The notes under the pieces were generated by a model. The model saw nothing but the letters and a program-made list of their open reading frames with translations, had not been told where the DNA came from and searched no databases. A program made the translations under genes and the position numbers. A stretch of 48,824 bases of DNA from Phycisphaeraceae bacterium (GTDB lineage Bacteria; Planctomycetota; Phycisphaerae; Phycisphaerales; Phycisphaeraceae), in assembly GCA_020851735.1 (NCBI GenBank), contig JADZCD010000040.1:1-48824 (forward strand), read 5' to 3'. Numbering within the stretch: position 1 is the stretch's first letter; the number at the start of each line of letters is the position of its first letter. Positions 9,076 through 17,903 of this stretch are shown piece by piece.

Positions 9076-9963
9076 ATGAGAACCAAGCGGGCCCGAAGCG
9101 GCCGACAACATGCGGGTTGGTGGGGATTGGTCTTCCTGGCCGCGATGCTGGCGGCCGGCTGTGCCGGCGACGGCGGATCGTCCAAGGCGGAGGACACCAC
9201 GCTTTTTGACGACTTCGTGGCGCAGTTTAAATCCGACACGCCCACGCAGGTGGCCAGCGAGGCGTTTAACACCTACGACGCGGACCTGCGCCGCAGTGCC
9301 GTGGTGAAGTTGTCCGACGCGCCGTTCGGCGGTGAGGAACCCTATCTGCGCATGTACCGCTATCTGATTGACGATCCGGACCCGACGGTGCGGGCGGTGA
9401 GCGTGATGGCGCTGGGCCGACATGGCACGGTGGCCGACGCGGAAACCATCGCCACCCGCCTGGCGGACGACACGCCGGTGGTGCGTTGGGAGGCTGCCAA
9501 GGCCCTGCAGCAGATTCACAATCCCGCGGTGGCCAAGCCGCTGTCGTCCGTGCTCGGCGGCGACAGCGACGCGGACGTACGCATGGCCGCGGCCGACGCC
9601 CTGGGCCAATACGCCCAGCGCAGCGTGATCGACGCCCTGATCCGGGCTTTGGATGACGCGGACTACGGCGTGCAGCAGATGGCCTGGCGGAGCCTAAAGA
9701 CGGTCACCGGGCAGAACCTGGGCGTGGACCCGGCGCTGTGGCTGAACTGGACCTCAAGCCATGCCGGCAGCCTTTTCGCAGCGCAAAAGGAATATCGCTA
9801 TCTGCCTTACCGTTCGCCGCACAACTACTGGAGCAAGAAGGTGCTCTTCCAGCGCGACAAGCCGGCTGATCCGCAGCTTCCGCGCGGCTGGCAAGGCCCC
9901 GGGGCGGGGGCTGTGGCGGCCAGAAGCGACGGTACGTCGGCGACGCAGCCGGCCTCCAAATAA
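9076..9963 (+). CDS. HEAT-repeat lipoprotein
   Basis: The 295-residue protein has a positively charged N-terminus, a hydrophobic stretch and the lipobox LAAGC with Cys29, so it is probably lipidated. Residues ~85-215 hold four to five HEAT/PBS-lyase-like repeats: DPDPTVRAVSVMALGRHG, DDTPVVRWEAAKALQQI, DSDADVRMAAADALGQY and DADYGVQQMAWRSLKTVTG. The last is followed by NLGVDPALWLNW, seen in planctomycete HEAT proteins. It probably serves as an envelope scaffold for protein-protein contacts. The ATG at 9076 is chosen over 9055 because it gives a normal signal sequence. A TACACT hexamer ends 8 nt before it, possibly a near-leaderless promoter. Confidence 0.82.
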   Translation: MRTKRARSGRQHAGWWGLVFLAAMLAAGCAGDGGSSKAEDTTLFDDFVAQFKSDTPTQVASEAFNTYDADLRRSAVVKLSDAPFGGEEPYLRMYRYLIDDPDPTVRAVSVMALGRHGTVADAETIATRLADDTPVVRWEAAKALQQIHNPAVAKPLSSVLGGDSDADVRMAAADALGQYAQRSVIDALIRALDDADYGVQQMAWRSLKTVTGQNLGVDPALWLNWTSSHAGSLFAAQKEYRYLPYRSPHNYWSKKVLFQRDKPADPQLPRGWQGPGAGAVAARSDGTSATQPASK

Positions 9964-9985
9964 TCTTTGAGGAATTCGTCGGTTC

Positions 9986-11938
9986 TTACCGCTCAGCCCG
10001 GCGCAGCCACTCTTCTTCCAGGGGCGCCAGGTCGGCGGTGAGCTGCACGCGCTCCTGCTGCAGGCGGCGGGCCTTGTCGCCGTCGCGATAGGTGGCTGGG
10101 TCGGCCAGTTCCTGATCCGTCCGAGCCAGGGCGGCCTGGATTTCTTCGATCCGGATGTCCAGCGCCTTGTCACTGAGCTTAGCTAAGGGATTTTTGGCTT
10201 TGGCTGCCGGGGCGCCGGCCGGGCCGGTCGGCGGGGGATTCTTCGCGGCTTTGCGTGGCGCCGGGGCGGGGGTATCCACAGCAGGGGCGGCCTGGGCCGC
10301 GGCGCACTCGGCCAGATATTGGGCGTACGTGCCCGGATAGTGCCGCACACCACCGTGTCCGTCGAAAATCAGCAGTTGATCGACCAGGTCCTGCAGCAAC
10401 ATCCGATCGTGGGTGATTAAGAGCAGGGTGCCGGGCGTGGTGCGGCGGTCCTCTAGGCCCAGGAAAGAGCGCAGGGCTTCCTCCAGGCGTTCGGCGGAGG
10501 CGATGTCCAGGTGATTGGTCGGCTCATCGAAAATCAGCAGATTGTGGCCCTGCACCAGCAGCCCGGCCAGCACCGCGCGGGTGCGTTCGCCGCCGGAGAG
10601 GGCGCTTAAGGGCTTTTCCTGGTCCAGACCGGAAAACAGAAATGCGCCGGCCAGATCGCGGGCCTCCTGCTCGGTGCCGCTGGGAACATACAGCCGCAGA
10701 TAATCCACCACCGACCGGGACAGGTCCAGATCGTTCTGCACCTGCCGAAAATACCCCACGCTCACCGAGGCCCCGAGCTTGGCGGACCCGCGATCGGCGT
10801 CCTGCCGGCCTAAGAGACAGTTGACCAGCGTGGTCTTGCCGGCCCCGTTGGGCCCGATGACGCCGATCCGCTGGCCGCGCTTAACCTGCAGGGACAAATT
10901 CTCAAACAGCACGTGGTTGTCGTAGGCTTTGGTCAGGTTCTCGAGCGCAAAGACAATGTCGCCGCAGCGGGCGGGTTCGGGGATGCGGATGTTCACTTCC
11001 CGCATTTCCACCGGCCTGCCCAGGGCGTCGTCGCGCATGGCGCGCTGGAGGCGCTTTTCCCGTCCCTGGGCTTGCTTGGCGCGCTGGCCGGCGCGATAGC
11101 GGTCAATAAAGGCCTGTTCCCGGCGGAAGGTTTCCTGCTGCTTTTCATAGGCCCGCCGCTCGGTGAGCCGGCGCTGGGCCCGCAGCTGGCGGTATTGGGC
11201 GTAATTGCCGGGGTATTCCTCCAGCTTGCCGTCCTTAAGCTCGCAGATCCGCGTGACCACCCGGTCCAGAAGCCAGCGATCGTGGCTGACTAAGATCAGC
11301 GACCCGCGATAGGCGCGCAAATATTCCTCGAGCCACTGGCGGGCGGCGATGTCCAGGTGATTGGTCGGTTCATCGAGCAGGAGCAGGTCGGGCTCGGACA
11401 GCAGCAGCTTAGCTAAGGCCAGGCGGCCCTTTTGTCCGCCGGACAGCCCGGACACGGGAACCTCAAACAGATCGTCGGTCAGCCCCACGCCGTGCAGCGT
11501 CGCGTCGATGTGGTGATCGACGGCATAGCCCCCGGCGGCGTTCAGATCGCGCTCGATCTGCGTGTAGCGTTGCATCAGGCTGGACAATTCCGGGCCGGCG
11601 GCGTCGGCCATTTCCTCGGCCACCAGTTCCAGTTGATGGTGCAGGGCGTGGAGGTGATCGAAGGCCGCGGCCGCTTCCTGGCGCAGCGTTCGACCCGGCG
11701 CCAGCTCAGGGTCCTGCCGCAGATACCCCGCCACGGCCGAGCGGGCCAACTGCACCTGCCCGGCATCCGGCGTCAGCCCGGCTTCCCCGGCGATCAGGCG
11801 CAGGAGAGTCGATTTGCCGCAGCCGTTGGCGCCGACCAGCCCGATGTGCTCGCCGTCGGACAGGGTCAGATTAACCCCCTCCAGCAGACGGCGCTGGCCG
11901 ATGGAGTAAAGCAGGTTGGCGATGGACAACAGGGCCAT
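9986..11938 (-). CDS. ABC-F family ATP-binding protein, Uup-like
   Basis: The 650-residue cytoplasmic twin-ATPase has no membrane segments. ABC1 has Walker A GANGCGKST (residues 36-44), signature LSGGQKGRLALAK and Walker B LLLLDEPTNHLD. The interdomain linker has the basic RAYEKQQETFRREQAFI helix. ABC2 has GPNGAGKTT, LSGGERTRAVLAG and LLIFDEPTNHLD. A Pro/Ala-rich linker (near residue 560) leads to a C-terminal coiled coil of ~70 residues typical of Uup. ABC-F proteins act on ribosomes (EttA, Uup, resistance factors); the coiled-coil tail favours Uup, with roles proposed in ribosome function and in suppressing precise transposon excision. No strong ribosome binding site is seen. It is divergent from the sulfatase-like gene. 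Confidence 0.9.
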   Translation of the reverse strand: MALLSIANLLYSIGQRRLLEGVNLTLSDGEHIGLVGANGCGKSTLLRLIAGEAGLTPDAGQVQLARSAVAGYLRQDPELAPGRTLRQEAAAAFDHLHALHHQLELVAEEMADAAGPELSSLMQRYTQIERDLNAAGGYAVDHHIDATLHGVGLTDDLFEVPVSGLSGGQKGRLALAKLLLSEPDLLLLDEPTNHLDIAARQWLEEYLRAYRGSLILVSHDRWLLDRVVTRICELKDGKLEEYPGNYAQYRQLRAQRRLTERRAYEKQQETFRREQAFIDRYRAGQRAKQAQGREKRLQRAMRDDALGRPVEMREVNIRIPEPARCGDIVFALENLTKAYDNHVLFENLSLQVKRGQRIGVIGPNGAGKTTLVNCLLGRQDADRGSAKLGASVSVGYFRQVQNDLDLSRSVVDYLRLYVPSGTEQEARDLAGAFLFSGLDQEKPLSALSGGERTRAVLAGLLVQGHNLLIFDEPTNHLDIASAERLEEALRSFLGLEDRRTTPGTLLLITHDRMLLQDLVDQLLIFDGHGGVRHYPGTYAQYLAECAAAQAAPAVDTPAPAPRKAAKNPPPTGPAGAPAAKAKNPLAKLSDKALDIRIEEIQAALARTDQELADPATYRDGDKARRLQQERVQLTADLAPLEEEWLRRAER

Positions 11939-12134
11939 GGGAATCGTCTAGCGTAGCAGATGCGAGCCTGGGCGTGCACCACGGCGGGGGCGGGGCCAAT
12001 TACAGCGGTCAGGCGAATCCGGAATGTGAAGATGGCGATGGTTTGCCGTCTGGGACGGCCGCGGGAGAAAAGTGTTAAGTCCATCATGCAAAAGGGCTAG
12101 GTTTAATTACGACCATCAGCTATTTTCAAAGGAC

Positions 12135-13544
12135 ATGGATTGCGGAAGAAACCTCATCATCGTGGCGGCACATGGGCTGCGTGCGGACGTAGCGGGGGAC
12201 ACACTCAGCTGGCCATTTGTCGCCCCAAATTTGGAATCATTGTCTAATCGCGGCGTGCGCCTGGTGGCGCGCAGCGCCTGCCCGGCTGATCCGGGCGGGA
12301 TGGTGAGCCTGCTGACGGGCATGCACGCGCGCCAGCACGGCGTGCTGGGTGCCGGGCGGATGGCTGACCTGAAGGTGGCCCACGGCTGGCCGCGCTGGCT
12401 GACGGAGGCGGGTTACCACACGGCGGGGGTGGGCTGCGTGGGCATGTTGGGCGATGAATTGGCCCAGCGCCAAGAGGTGGCCGACATCTCTCAGACCGAA
12501 ACCGATCAATGCGCCTACCTAAAGGCCATGTGGCAGAAGGGGTATCTGTCAGCCGTGCTGCAGCAGCGGCGGCAGCGGAATCGTTTTGGCCCCTTTGAGC
12601 CGCAGCGGCTGATGCTCGAGCCGGCGGACGACATCGACGGATTCATCAGCCGCGAGGCTGAGGCCATGCTGCGCACGATGCCGGAGGATCACCCCTGGGC
12701 GCTGATCGTGAATTTCTCCGGCCCCGGCAACGACATGCCCCCGCCGGGCCTGTATGACCAGTTGGTGGACCTTAAGGAACTGGAGGCTGGCTTTATGCCG
12801 CCGGATTTCCGCGGCTTAAACGCCTATGCCGAGCTGGACTACCCGCGCGTGCTTTTGCAGCGGCTGGACCCGCTCAAATTAGCCCGCATTCGCGGGGATT
12901 ATCTGGGCCGGGTGAGCCTGCTGGATCATGGCGTGGGCCGGCTGACGGCGCGCCTTTCCGAACGCAAGGACCGCGATCGGACGTGGGTGGTGGTGTGCAG
13001 CGATCGCGGGCAGCTGCTCGGCGAGCGTGGGTTGATCGGGCACCGCTCGTTCCTGGCCGGGGCGGTGGAAGTGCCGGTGATCCTGACGCCGCCGCTGGGC
13101 TCGAAGATCGGCACGGAAGACGACTTTAAGCGCGCGGAAGTGGAAGTGGGCTTAGACGGGGTGATCAGCACGGTGGACGTGGCGGCGACCATTGCCGCGC
13201 TGGGCAGCTGCGATCGGCCGAGCTGCCATAACGGGCGCTCGCTGGCGGGCGTGCTCTTCGGCCACGGCATCGAGGACGGCGGCAGCCGGGTGGGCAGCGT
13301 CAGCGAATTCGGCAATCGCCTGATGCTCGAAACCGAGCAGCACAAGGTGGTTTTCGACACGGAGGTTCAGGAGCCGATGGCCCTGTTTGACCTGCTCAAC
13401 GATTCCGACGAACGGCAGAACCTGCTGGAAACGCTGGCCGGCGCGAACGTGATCGACTCGTTGCGGTGGCGCCTGGCGGATGCGTTAATGCCCATTCGGG
13501 CCGGGGAACGCGTGAACGTGCCGAAGGCAGCGTGCCCGGGGTGA
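12135..13544 (+). CDS. Sulfatase/alkaline phosphatase-fold protein with degenerate active site
   Basis: The 469-residue protein follows the sulfatase plan: RNLIIVAAHGLRAD at the N-terminus, FVAPNLESLSNRGV, then SLLTGMHARQHGVLG. The middle has DHGVGRLTARLSERKDRDRTWVVVCSDRGQLLGERG, and the C-terminal part has DVAATIAALG and SLAGVLFG. The formylglycine motif C/S-x-P-S-R is replaced by CPADPGG (from Cys49), and the metal pair normally written DD after the first strand is AHGLRAD. It may therefore be inactive, a binding protein, or a phosphatase variant. The start is uncertain: an in-frame GTG at 12072 has GGGAG 4 nt upstream and would add 21 residues without homology, while the ATG at 12135 has AAGGA only 1 nt away. 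Confidence 0.7.
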   Translation: MDCGRNLIIVAAHGLRADVAGDTLSWPFVAPNLESLSNRGVRLVARSACPADPGGMVSLLTGMHARQHGVLGAGRMADLKVAHGWPRWLTEAGYHTAGVGCVGMLGDELAQRQEVADISQTETDQCAYLKAMWQKGYLSAVLQQRRQRNRFGPFEPQRLMLEPADDIDGFISREAEAMLRTMPEDHPWALIVNFSGPGNDMPPPGLYDQLVDLKELEAGFMPPDFRGLNAYAELDYPRVLLQRLDPLKLARIRGDYLGRVSLLDHGVGRLTARLSERKDRDRTWVVVCSDRGQLLGERGLIGHRSFLAGAVEVPVILTPPLGSKIGTEDDFKRAEVEVGLDGVISTVDVAATIAALGSCDRPSCHNGRSLAGVLFGHGIEDGGSRVGSVSEFGNRLMLETEQHKVVFDTEVQEPMALFDLLNDSDERQNLLETLAGANVIDSLRWRLADALMPIRAGERVNVPKAACPG

Positions 13545-13549
13545 TGAGC

Positions 13550-13621
13550 AGGGAATGGGGGTTGGGGATTAGGGATTGGGGAGAGGTAATACAAGAACCC
13601 AGGCGATGCTGCGCCTGGGTT
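13550..13621 (+). repeat. Partial inverted-repeat element with terminator-like hairpin
   Basis: A run of ggggttggggattaggg-type units (13559-13582) resembles the left ends of the elements at 29941 and 33450. It is followed by a 10-bp hairpin: arms aacccaggcg 13596-13605 and cgcctgggtt 13612-13621. The right end of the longer elements is absent. Lying just past the sulfatase-like gene, the hairpin could terminate its transcript. Confidence 0.5.
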
Positions 13622-13694
13622 TCATATCAATCAATCCGCCAATTCCTCGTCGCGATCTTGCGCAATTTTAGCGGCGGGCGATAGAAGATTTTGC

Positions 13695-13740
13695 TTGACA
13701 CATTGCCTGGGTAGATATAAAGTGTCAGCGATCATATGAT
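13695..13740 (+). promoter_or_regulatory. Sigma70-like promoter with overlapping palindrome
   Basis: TTGACA (13695-13700) is followed by 17 bp and TAAAGT (13718-13723). The palindrome ATCATATGAT (13731-13740) lies around the expected start point and could bind a regulator. It would drive the PEP-CTERM gene with a leader of about 170 nt. The rest of the 13545-13900 gap holds only the element at 13550-13621 and AT-rich leader sequence. Confidence 0.5.
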
Positions 13741-13900
13741 TTTGTTTGTTGGGTTTTGAGGCTAGGTTTTTCGGGAATTCCGAGGAATTACCGGGAGTTT
13801 TCAGAAAACATCGGGGAAGACCTTCCGGGGGAAGGGGAGACCGGGGAGCATGTTCGTGATCAAAAGATTTAAGTCGCCACATCATGAAATGGAGCGAGCC

Positions 13901-14668
13901 ATGAAGCGGTTGCATCGCGCGTCAACCCTTGTCATTTGGGCGGCCATTGTTGCCTGCGTTGCAGGGGCGGGCTCGGTGTTTGCTGCAATGTCCATGCCAG
14001 CCATAACAGGCATAAGTGTGTCATGGGAATTGGGGGAAGAGGACGGAATCGATCGTTTTGCTGCTGGTTCGGGCGCGACAATTGGTTGGTCATTTATCGT
14101 AACCGAACCGCTGTATATCTCGGCACTAGGGTTTTATGATTCAGGCAACAATGGTTTGGGTGCATCGCACTACATTGGGCTTTGGGATCAGAACGGCATA
14201 CTTCAGGTCAGCCAGATCATACCTGCGGGATCGGGGACCAATCGTATTGGAGATTATCGGTATGTTGACATTATACCATTTCAAATAGAACCCAACCAAG
14301 TTTGGACTATAGGTGCAACCGTTCCTATAGCGCTTGACGACCAAATGGACTTGTTGTCCAACGGGGATGTTGACCTTTACCCGTTTTATAATGTTTTGGA
14401 GGGTAACTTTGCCATCGATCCTCGTTTTATTCTCATTAGCTCTGCTCTTGAATACCCTGATCTTGATGGTTTGGGGACTTCTCCTCCGGGACACTTGAAT
14501 TTTCCTCAGATAATTTCATCGTCAAATCTAACAGGGCACTTTTTCGCTCCTAATTTAGTTTTTATAGTGCCCGAACCGTCTGGTCTTGGCTCATTGGTTT
14601 TTGCTACGATTGTCTTTCTGACGAGAAGGCAAAGTATGAAGTATGCTTCTCCCAGCGCCAAGGCGTAA
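13901..14668 (+). CDS. PEP-CTERM sorting domain protein
   Basis: The 255-residue exported protein has a signal peptide over residues 1-28 (basic start, hydrophobic core, VFA/AMS cleavage). The body is predicted beta-rich (SALGFYDSGNNGLG, IGLWDQNG, YVDIIPFQIEPNQVWTIGA), like other planctomycete PEP-CTERM proteins with a DUF4082-like beta-sandwich. The tail FIVPEPSGLGSLVFATIVFLTRRQ is the sorting signal: the PEP box, a hydrophobic helix and basic residues, recognised by exosortase. The ATG at 13901 is chosen for the GGAG 6 nt upstream; an earlier in-frame ATG at 13850 would disrupt the signal peptide. Base composition is clearly more AT-rich than the flanks. It precedes the LEPR subtilase by 48 bp. 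Confidence 0.82.
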   Translation: MKRLHRASTLVIWAAIVACVAGAGSVFAAMSMPAITGISVSWELGEEDGIDRFAAGSGATIGWSFIVTEPLYISALGFYDSGNNGLGASHYIGLWDQNGILQVSQIIPAGSGTNRIGDYRYVDIIPFQIEPNQVWTIGATVPIALDDQMDLLSNGDVDLYPFYNVLEGNFAIDPRFILISSALEYPDLDGLGTSPPGHLNFPQIISSSNLTGHFFAPNLVFIVPEPSGLGSLVFATIVFLTRRQSMKYASPSAKA

Positions 14669-14716
14669 ACCAATTGGCTTTTCTATCCTTTTTCCGCTTC
14701 TTGTTGGAGGTATCCT

Positions 14717-17572
14717 ATGGTATTTCCTAAATTAAGTCATGGCCCAGTTTTTGAACTTCTTGAGCCACGGTTGTTGATGTCTGCTGACTGTCTGTCGACA
14801 AATGATTTGATAATTAACAATGGTATCGAATCAGGACAATTATATGATTCTCAAATTATAGATTCGAAGACACCGATTGGCTCAAAGCAGGCGATTCCGC
14901 CTTCTACGACCAAAATCGCTCCGTCACTCGCTATGGCGCGAGATCAAAGTTTACAAAAAATGACGAATGGTGATTCATGGTCCGAGATAGCCAGTGGGCT
15001 TTGCAGCCCATTTATGCAAGTAGACCCAAACGGGAGAATCCAAGTTGACATTCAATTGTTCGACACAAGTAATGATGTTATAGAAGCAATAAAGGCGGCA
15101 GGGGTATCAGTTGAATCGCTCGCCACCCAGATCGCTACAGTACAAGGATGGGTTTCTATTGAATCGCTTGGTGCGATCGAAGAAATTTCCGATGTCAAAC
15201 AGATTTCGTTGCCAAAATACACCATAACAGATTCTGGCGATGTTTCCACGGACGGCGACGGTATTCTTCTTGCTGACAAGGTGCGCAATGCCTTCGGTAT
15301 GACTGGAAGTGGAATTAAGATCGGTATTATATCAGATGATATTGACAACTGGTACGATTCGTATTCTTCTGGAGATCTTCCCGATCTCACGGGCAAGATT
15401 AACCTTCGTTATGCCAATACGGCAGACGAAGGCACAGCTATTTTGGAAATCATACACGATCTGGCACCCGATGCGGAGTTGTATTTTTCCAGTGGAATGA
15501 CGACTACCAACCTGATAAGCTCCATTGAATGGATGAGACAGCAGGAAGTTGATATTATTATTGATGATATAAGTGATTATAGCCAGCCTATGTTTGAGGA
15601 AGGCGATGTCTCTGCTGCCATAGAAGCGGCTGTTGGCGAGGGTATTACGTATGTTACATCGGCTGGAAATGCTGGAAGAGATGCCGGTTATTACGGTCGA
15701 TCGCACTATCAGGGAGCATTTGTTAATAGTGGAAGTGGTTACCACGACTTCTTGCCTGGATCGAGTATTGATATAACCAAGAATATGGTGGTTGATTCTC
15801 ATGCAAAGATTAGCGTATATCTGCAATGGTCTGACCCGTTTGGAAATAGTCAAAATGACTACGATTTGTATTTGTACAACAGCGATCTGACGTCTCTTTT
15901 GGCATACAGCGAGAATGTTCAGAACGGTTCCGGAAGCGACCCGTATGAGAGTTTGGCTTGGGAAAATACCGGCCAGTCAGCAACAACAGTTAAAATCGTC
16001 ATTACTAAATTTTCAGGATCAGTCCGCGAATTGGAAATGTATACCACGGGAAGTGGTACTGGGGCGGTTGAATATAATACTCGAGGCGATTCAATTGCTG
16101 GCCACAAAACGGAGTCGTCAATAGTAGTTGCTGCGGTTGATGCGGGGGATACCGGGCAAGACGCTGTTGAGGATTATAGCTCGCGCGGACCATCAACGAT
16201 ATACACTGATTTCGGCAATCAAATAAAGACGACTTTTAATTCATTAGATGTTGCAGGTATTGACAAGATTCAAACCAAGACGGGCCAGCTTGGTCATTAT
16301 GACAATCCTTTTGCGGGCACGTCTGCGGCTGCTCCTCACGTAGCGGGGATCGCCGCGCTGCTTTTGCAGATTGACCCTACGCTTACGCCAGCCCAAGTAC
16401 AGGATTTAATCACCAGCACTGCCGTCGATATTGAGTCCGCAGGTTACGACCAACTTAGCGGGTACGGCCGGGTGAATGCCTTGGACGCGGCATATAAAGC
16501 GTACAAACCAACCGCTCCGGATCTGACGGCCGGAAGCGACTCCGGATTTAGGAACGACGACAATAACACCAACGATGCGACCCCCACTGTTTCAGGTACG
16601 GTTCCAAAAGCATCGTTCATTCGCCTCTATGTCGACGGTCAGGAGAAGGGCACTCAGCAACTTGGGGAAAACGAAACAACGTTCAACATCGACGTCCTAA
16701 ATGCTTTGGCAGACGGTCAACGCAATACAACGATTAAGGTCTCCGCCAGCAATCAAACGCCGGCGGGTAACTTGTCCCAATCATCCAATGCGTTGTCAGT
16801 CACCATCGACACCGCCGCTCCGGCGGCGCCCAGTGTGTCGGCCACCAGCACCGGTGTGTCCTGGACGGACCCGACCAGCGGCGAGGTTATTTTCTATAGC
16901 GAGGATACCAGGCCGAATTTAGCGATTAGTGGCGTGGATCACGGATATGAGATCCGTCGCGACGGCAATTTGGTCCTTAGCTATCAGCAGTCGGTATCCC
17001 CGTTCGAGGAGGCTAATGCACTGTCGGAGAACACCTACAGCTATTCCGTTCGTTCCTACGATTTGGCAGGAAATTACGCGGACAGGCTGTTCAAATTCCG
17101 CGTGGATTTGACCGCGCCGACGTTTTACCCGTCCGCGGGTGGGCAGAATCTAAAGATTGACACCGACAATAATGGCAGTTACGAGCAAGTTCTTAATGGC
17201 TATAACGACCCGGTCAATGGTATTCGCGTGGACAAAGTCAAGGTGACTTTCAGCGAGCCAGTGCTTGGTTTCGACGTTTTTGATCTTGGTTTCTACCGGT
17301 ATCAGGCCGGCTCGTATACCGCGCCAAACGACGGCCAGACGTCTCAATGGCTCGGGCAAGCTCTGTATAACGCGGGCGTGACCGTAACCCAGGACGAAGA
17401 TGATCCGACCGTCTGGTACATCGACCACTTGTCCAACATTACCGACCTCTTTTCGAACCCCTGGGATTACACGCTGGTTTGTTCATCGTCCTGGGAAATG
17501 GACATTGAGGATCCGCTGGGCCACTACACGCTTACCATGACCGGCGCCCATTGGACGCAATATGACGTGTAA
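14717..17572 (+). CDS. LEPR-type exported subtilisin-like serine protease with Ig-like repeats
   Basis: The 951-residue protein starts with FELLEPRLLMSAD (LEPR at 15-18), a planctomycete N-terminal motif of large surface or secreted proteins. An S8 domain spans ~185-595: Asp207 in IISDDID, His247 in LEIIHDLAPDAE and Ser536 in GTSAAAPHVAG. The Asp and His contexts match the S8 subgroup with EGTAxLEIIHD. A bacterial Ig-like domain follows (~605-735, TPTVSGTVPKASFIRLYVDG), then an fn3-like part (~740-820) and a C-terminal beta domain. It ends without dockerin or PEP-CTERM. GGAGG lies 8 nt before the ATG. The first two thirds are AT-rich and the last third approaches the flanking composition, so the gene may be a transferred or mosaic one. 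Likely role: extracellular proteolysis or processing of surface proteins. Confidence 0.87.
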   Translation: MVFPKLSHGPVFELLEPRLLMSADCLSTNDLIINNGIESGQLYDSQIIDSKTPIGSKQAIPPSTTKIAPSLAMARDQSLQKMTNGDSWSEIASGLCSPFMQVDPNGRIQVDIQLFDTSNDVIEAIKAAGVSVESLATQIATVQGWVSIESLGAIEEISDVKQISLPKYTITDSGDVSTDGDGILLADKVRNAFGMTGSGIKIGIISDDIDNWYDSYSSGDLPDLTGKINLRYANTADEGTAILEIIHDLAPDAELYFSSGMTTTNLISSIEWMRQQEVDIIIDDISDYSQPMFEEGDVSAAIEAAVGEGITYVTSAGNAGRDAGYYGRSHYQGAFVNSGSGYHDFLPGSSIDITKNMVVDSHAKISVYLQWSDPFGNSQNDYDLYLYNSDLTSLLAYSENVQNGSGSDPYESLAWENTGQSATTVKIVITKFSGSVRELEMYTTGSGTGAVEYNTRGDSIAGHKTESSIVVAAVDAGDTGQDAVEDYSSRGPSTIYTDFGNQIKTTFNSLDVAGIDKIQTKTGQLGHYDNPFAGTSAAAPHVAGIAALLLQIDPTLTPAQVQDLITSTAVDIESAGYDQLSGYGRVNALDAAYKAYKPTAPDLTAGSDSGFRNDDNNTNDATPTVSGTVPKASFIRLYVDGQEKGTQQLGENETTFNIDVLNALADGQRNTTIKVSASNQTPAGNLSQSSNALSVTIDTAAPAAPSVSATSTGVSWTDPTSGEVIFYSEDTRPNLAISGVDHGYEIRRDGNLVLSYQQSVSPFEEANALSENTYSYSVRSYDLAGNYADRLFKFRVDLTAPTFYPSAGGQNLKIDTDNNGSYEQVLNGYNDPVNGIRVDKVKVTFSEPVLGFDVFDLGFYRYQAGSYTAPNDGQTSQWLGQALYNAGVTVTQDEDDPTVWYIDHLSNITDLFSNPWDYTLVCSSSWEMDIEDPLGHYTLTMTGAHWTQYDV

Positions 17573-17716
17573 GAAGTTGTGCTCGTATGCTCCGAAGGTG
17601 AAGCGATCCGTGGAGCATGGCGCGTTCGTTGTTGAAGCGATGCCTAAGGAGACGTACAGCAGGTTGACCGTGTGTTTTTAGGCCCTTTCATATAGCTAGC
17701 CAATTTCTGACTCCAC

Positions 17717-17784
17717 GCCCTGGAGCCCATTCCCAAGAGATTATCCGGGTTTGATTACCCGGTTTGGGGAGTGGGTTCCAGGGC
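17717..17784 (+). ncRNA. Structured RNA element upstream of purM (unclassified)
   Basis: Arms gccctggagcccattccc (17717-17734) and 17766-17784 can pair over about 18 bp. The two positions that are not Watson-Crick form G-U wobbles, so the structure holds as RNA. An inner hairpin, ccggg...cccgg (17745-17762), caps it. It lies about 120 nt before the purM start and 145 nt after the protease stop. No T-run follows. It could be a leader element of purM or a terminator of the protease mRNA; it does not match a riboswitch I recognise. Nothing else is recognisable in the 17573-17903 gap. Confidence 0.45.
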
Positions 17785-17903
17785 TGGGTCATTTAGGGGC
17801 ATCAATCAGAAGCGTCTTTCGCCCTCCCTTTTCTCGGCTAATCGGGTACTATCCACCGCATCGCAGGCTGCTTTTCCAGGCCTGCTTGCATGAGGATTTT
17901 GGC

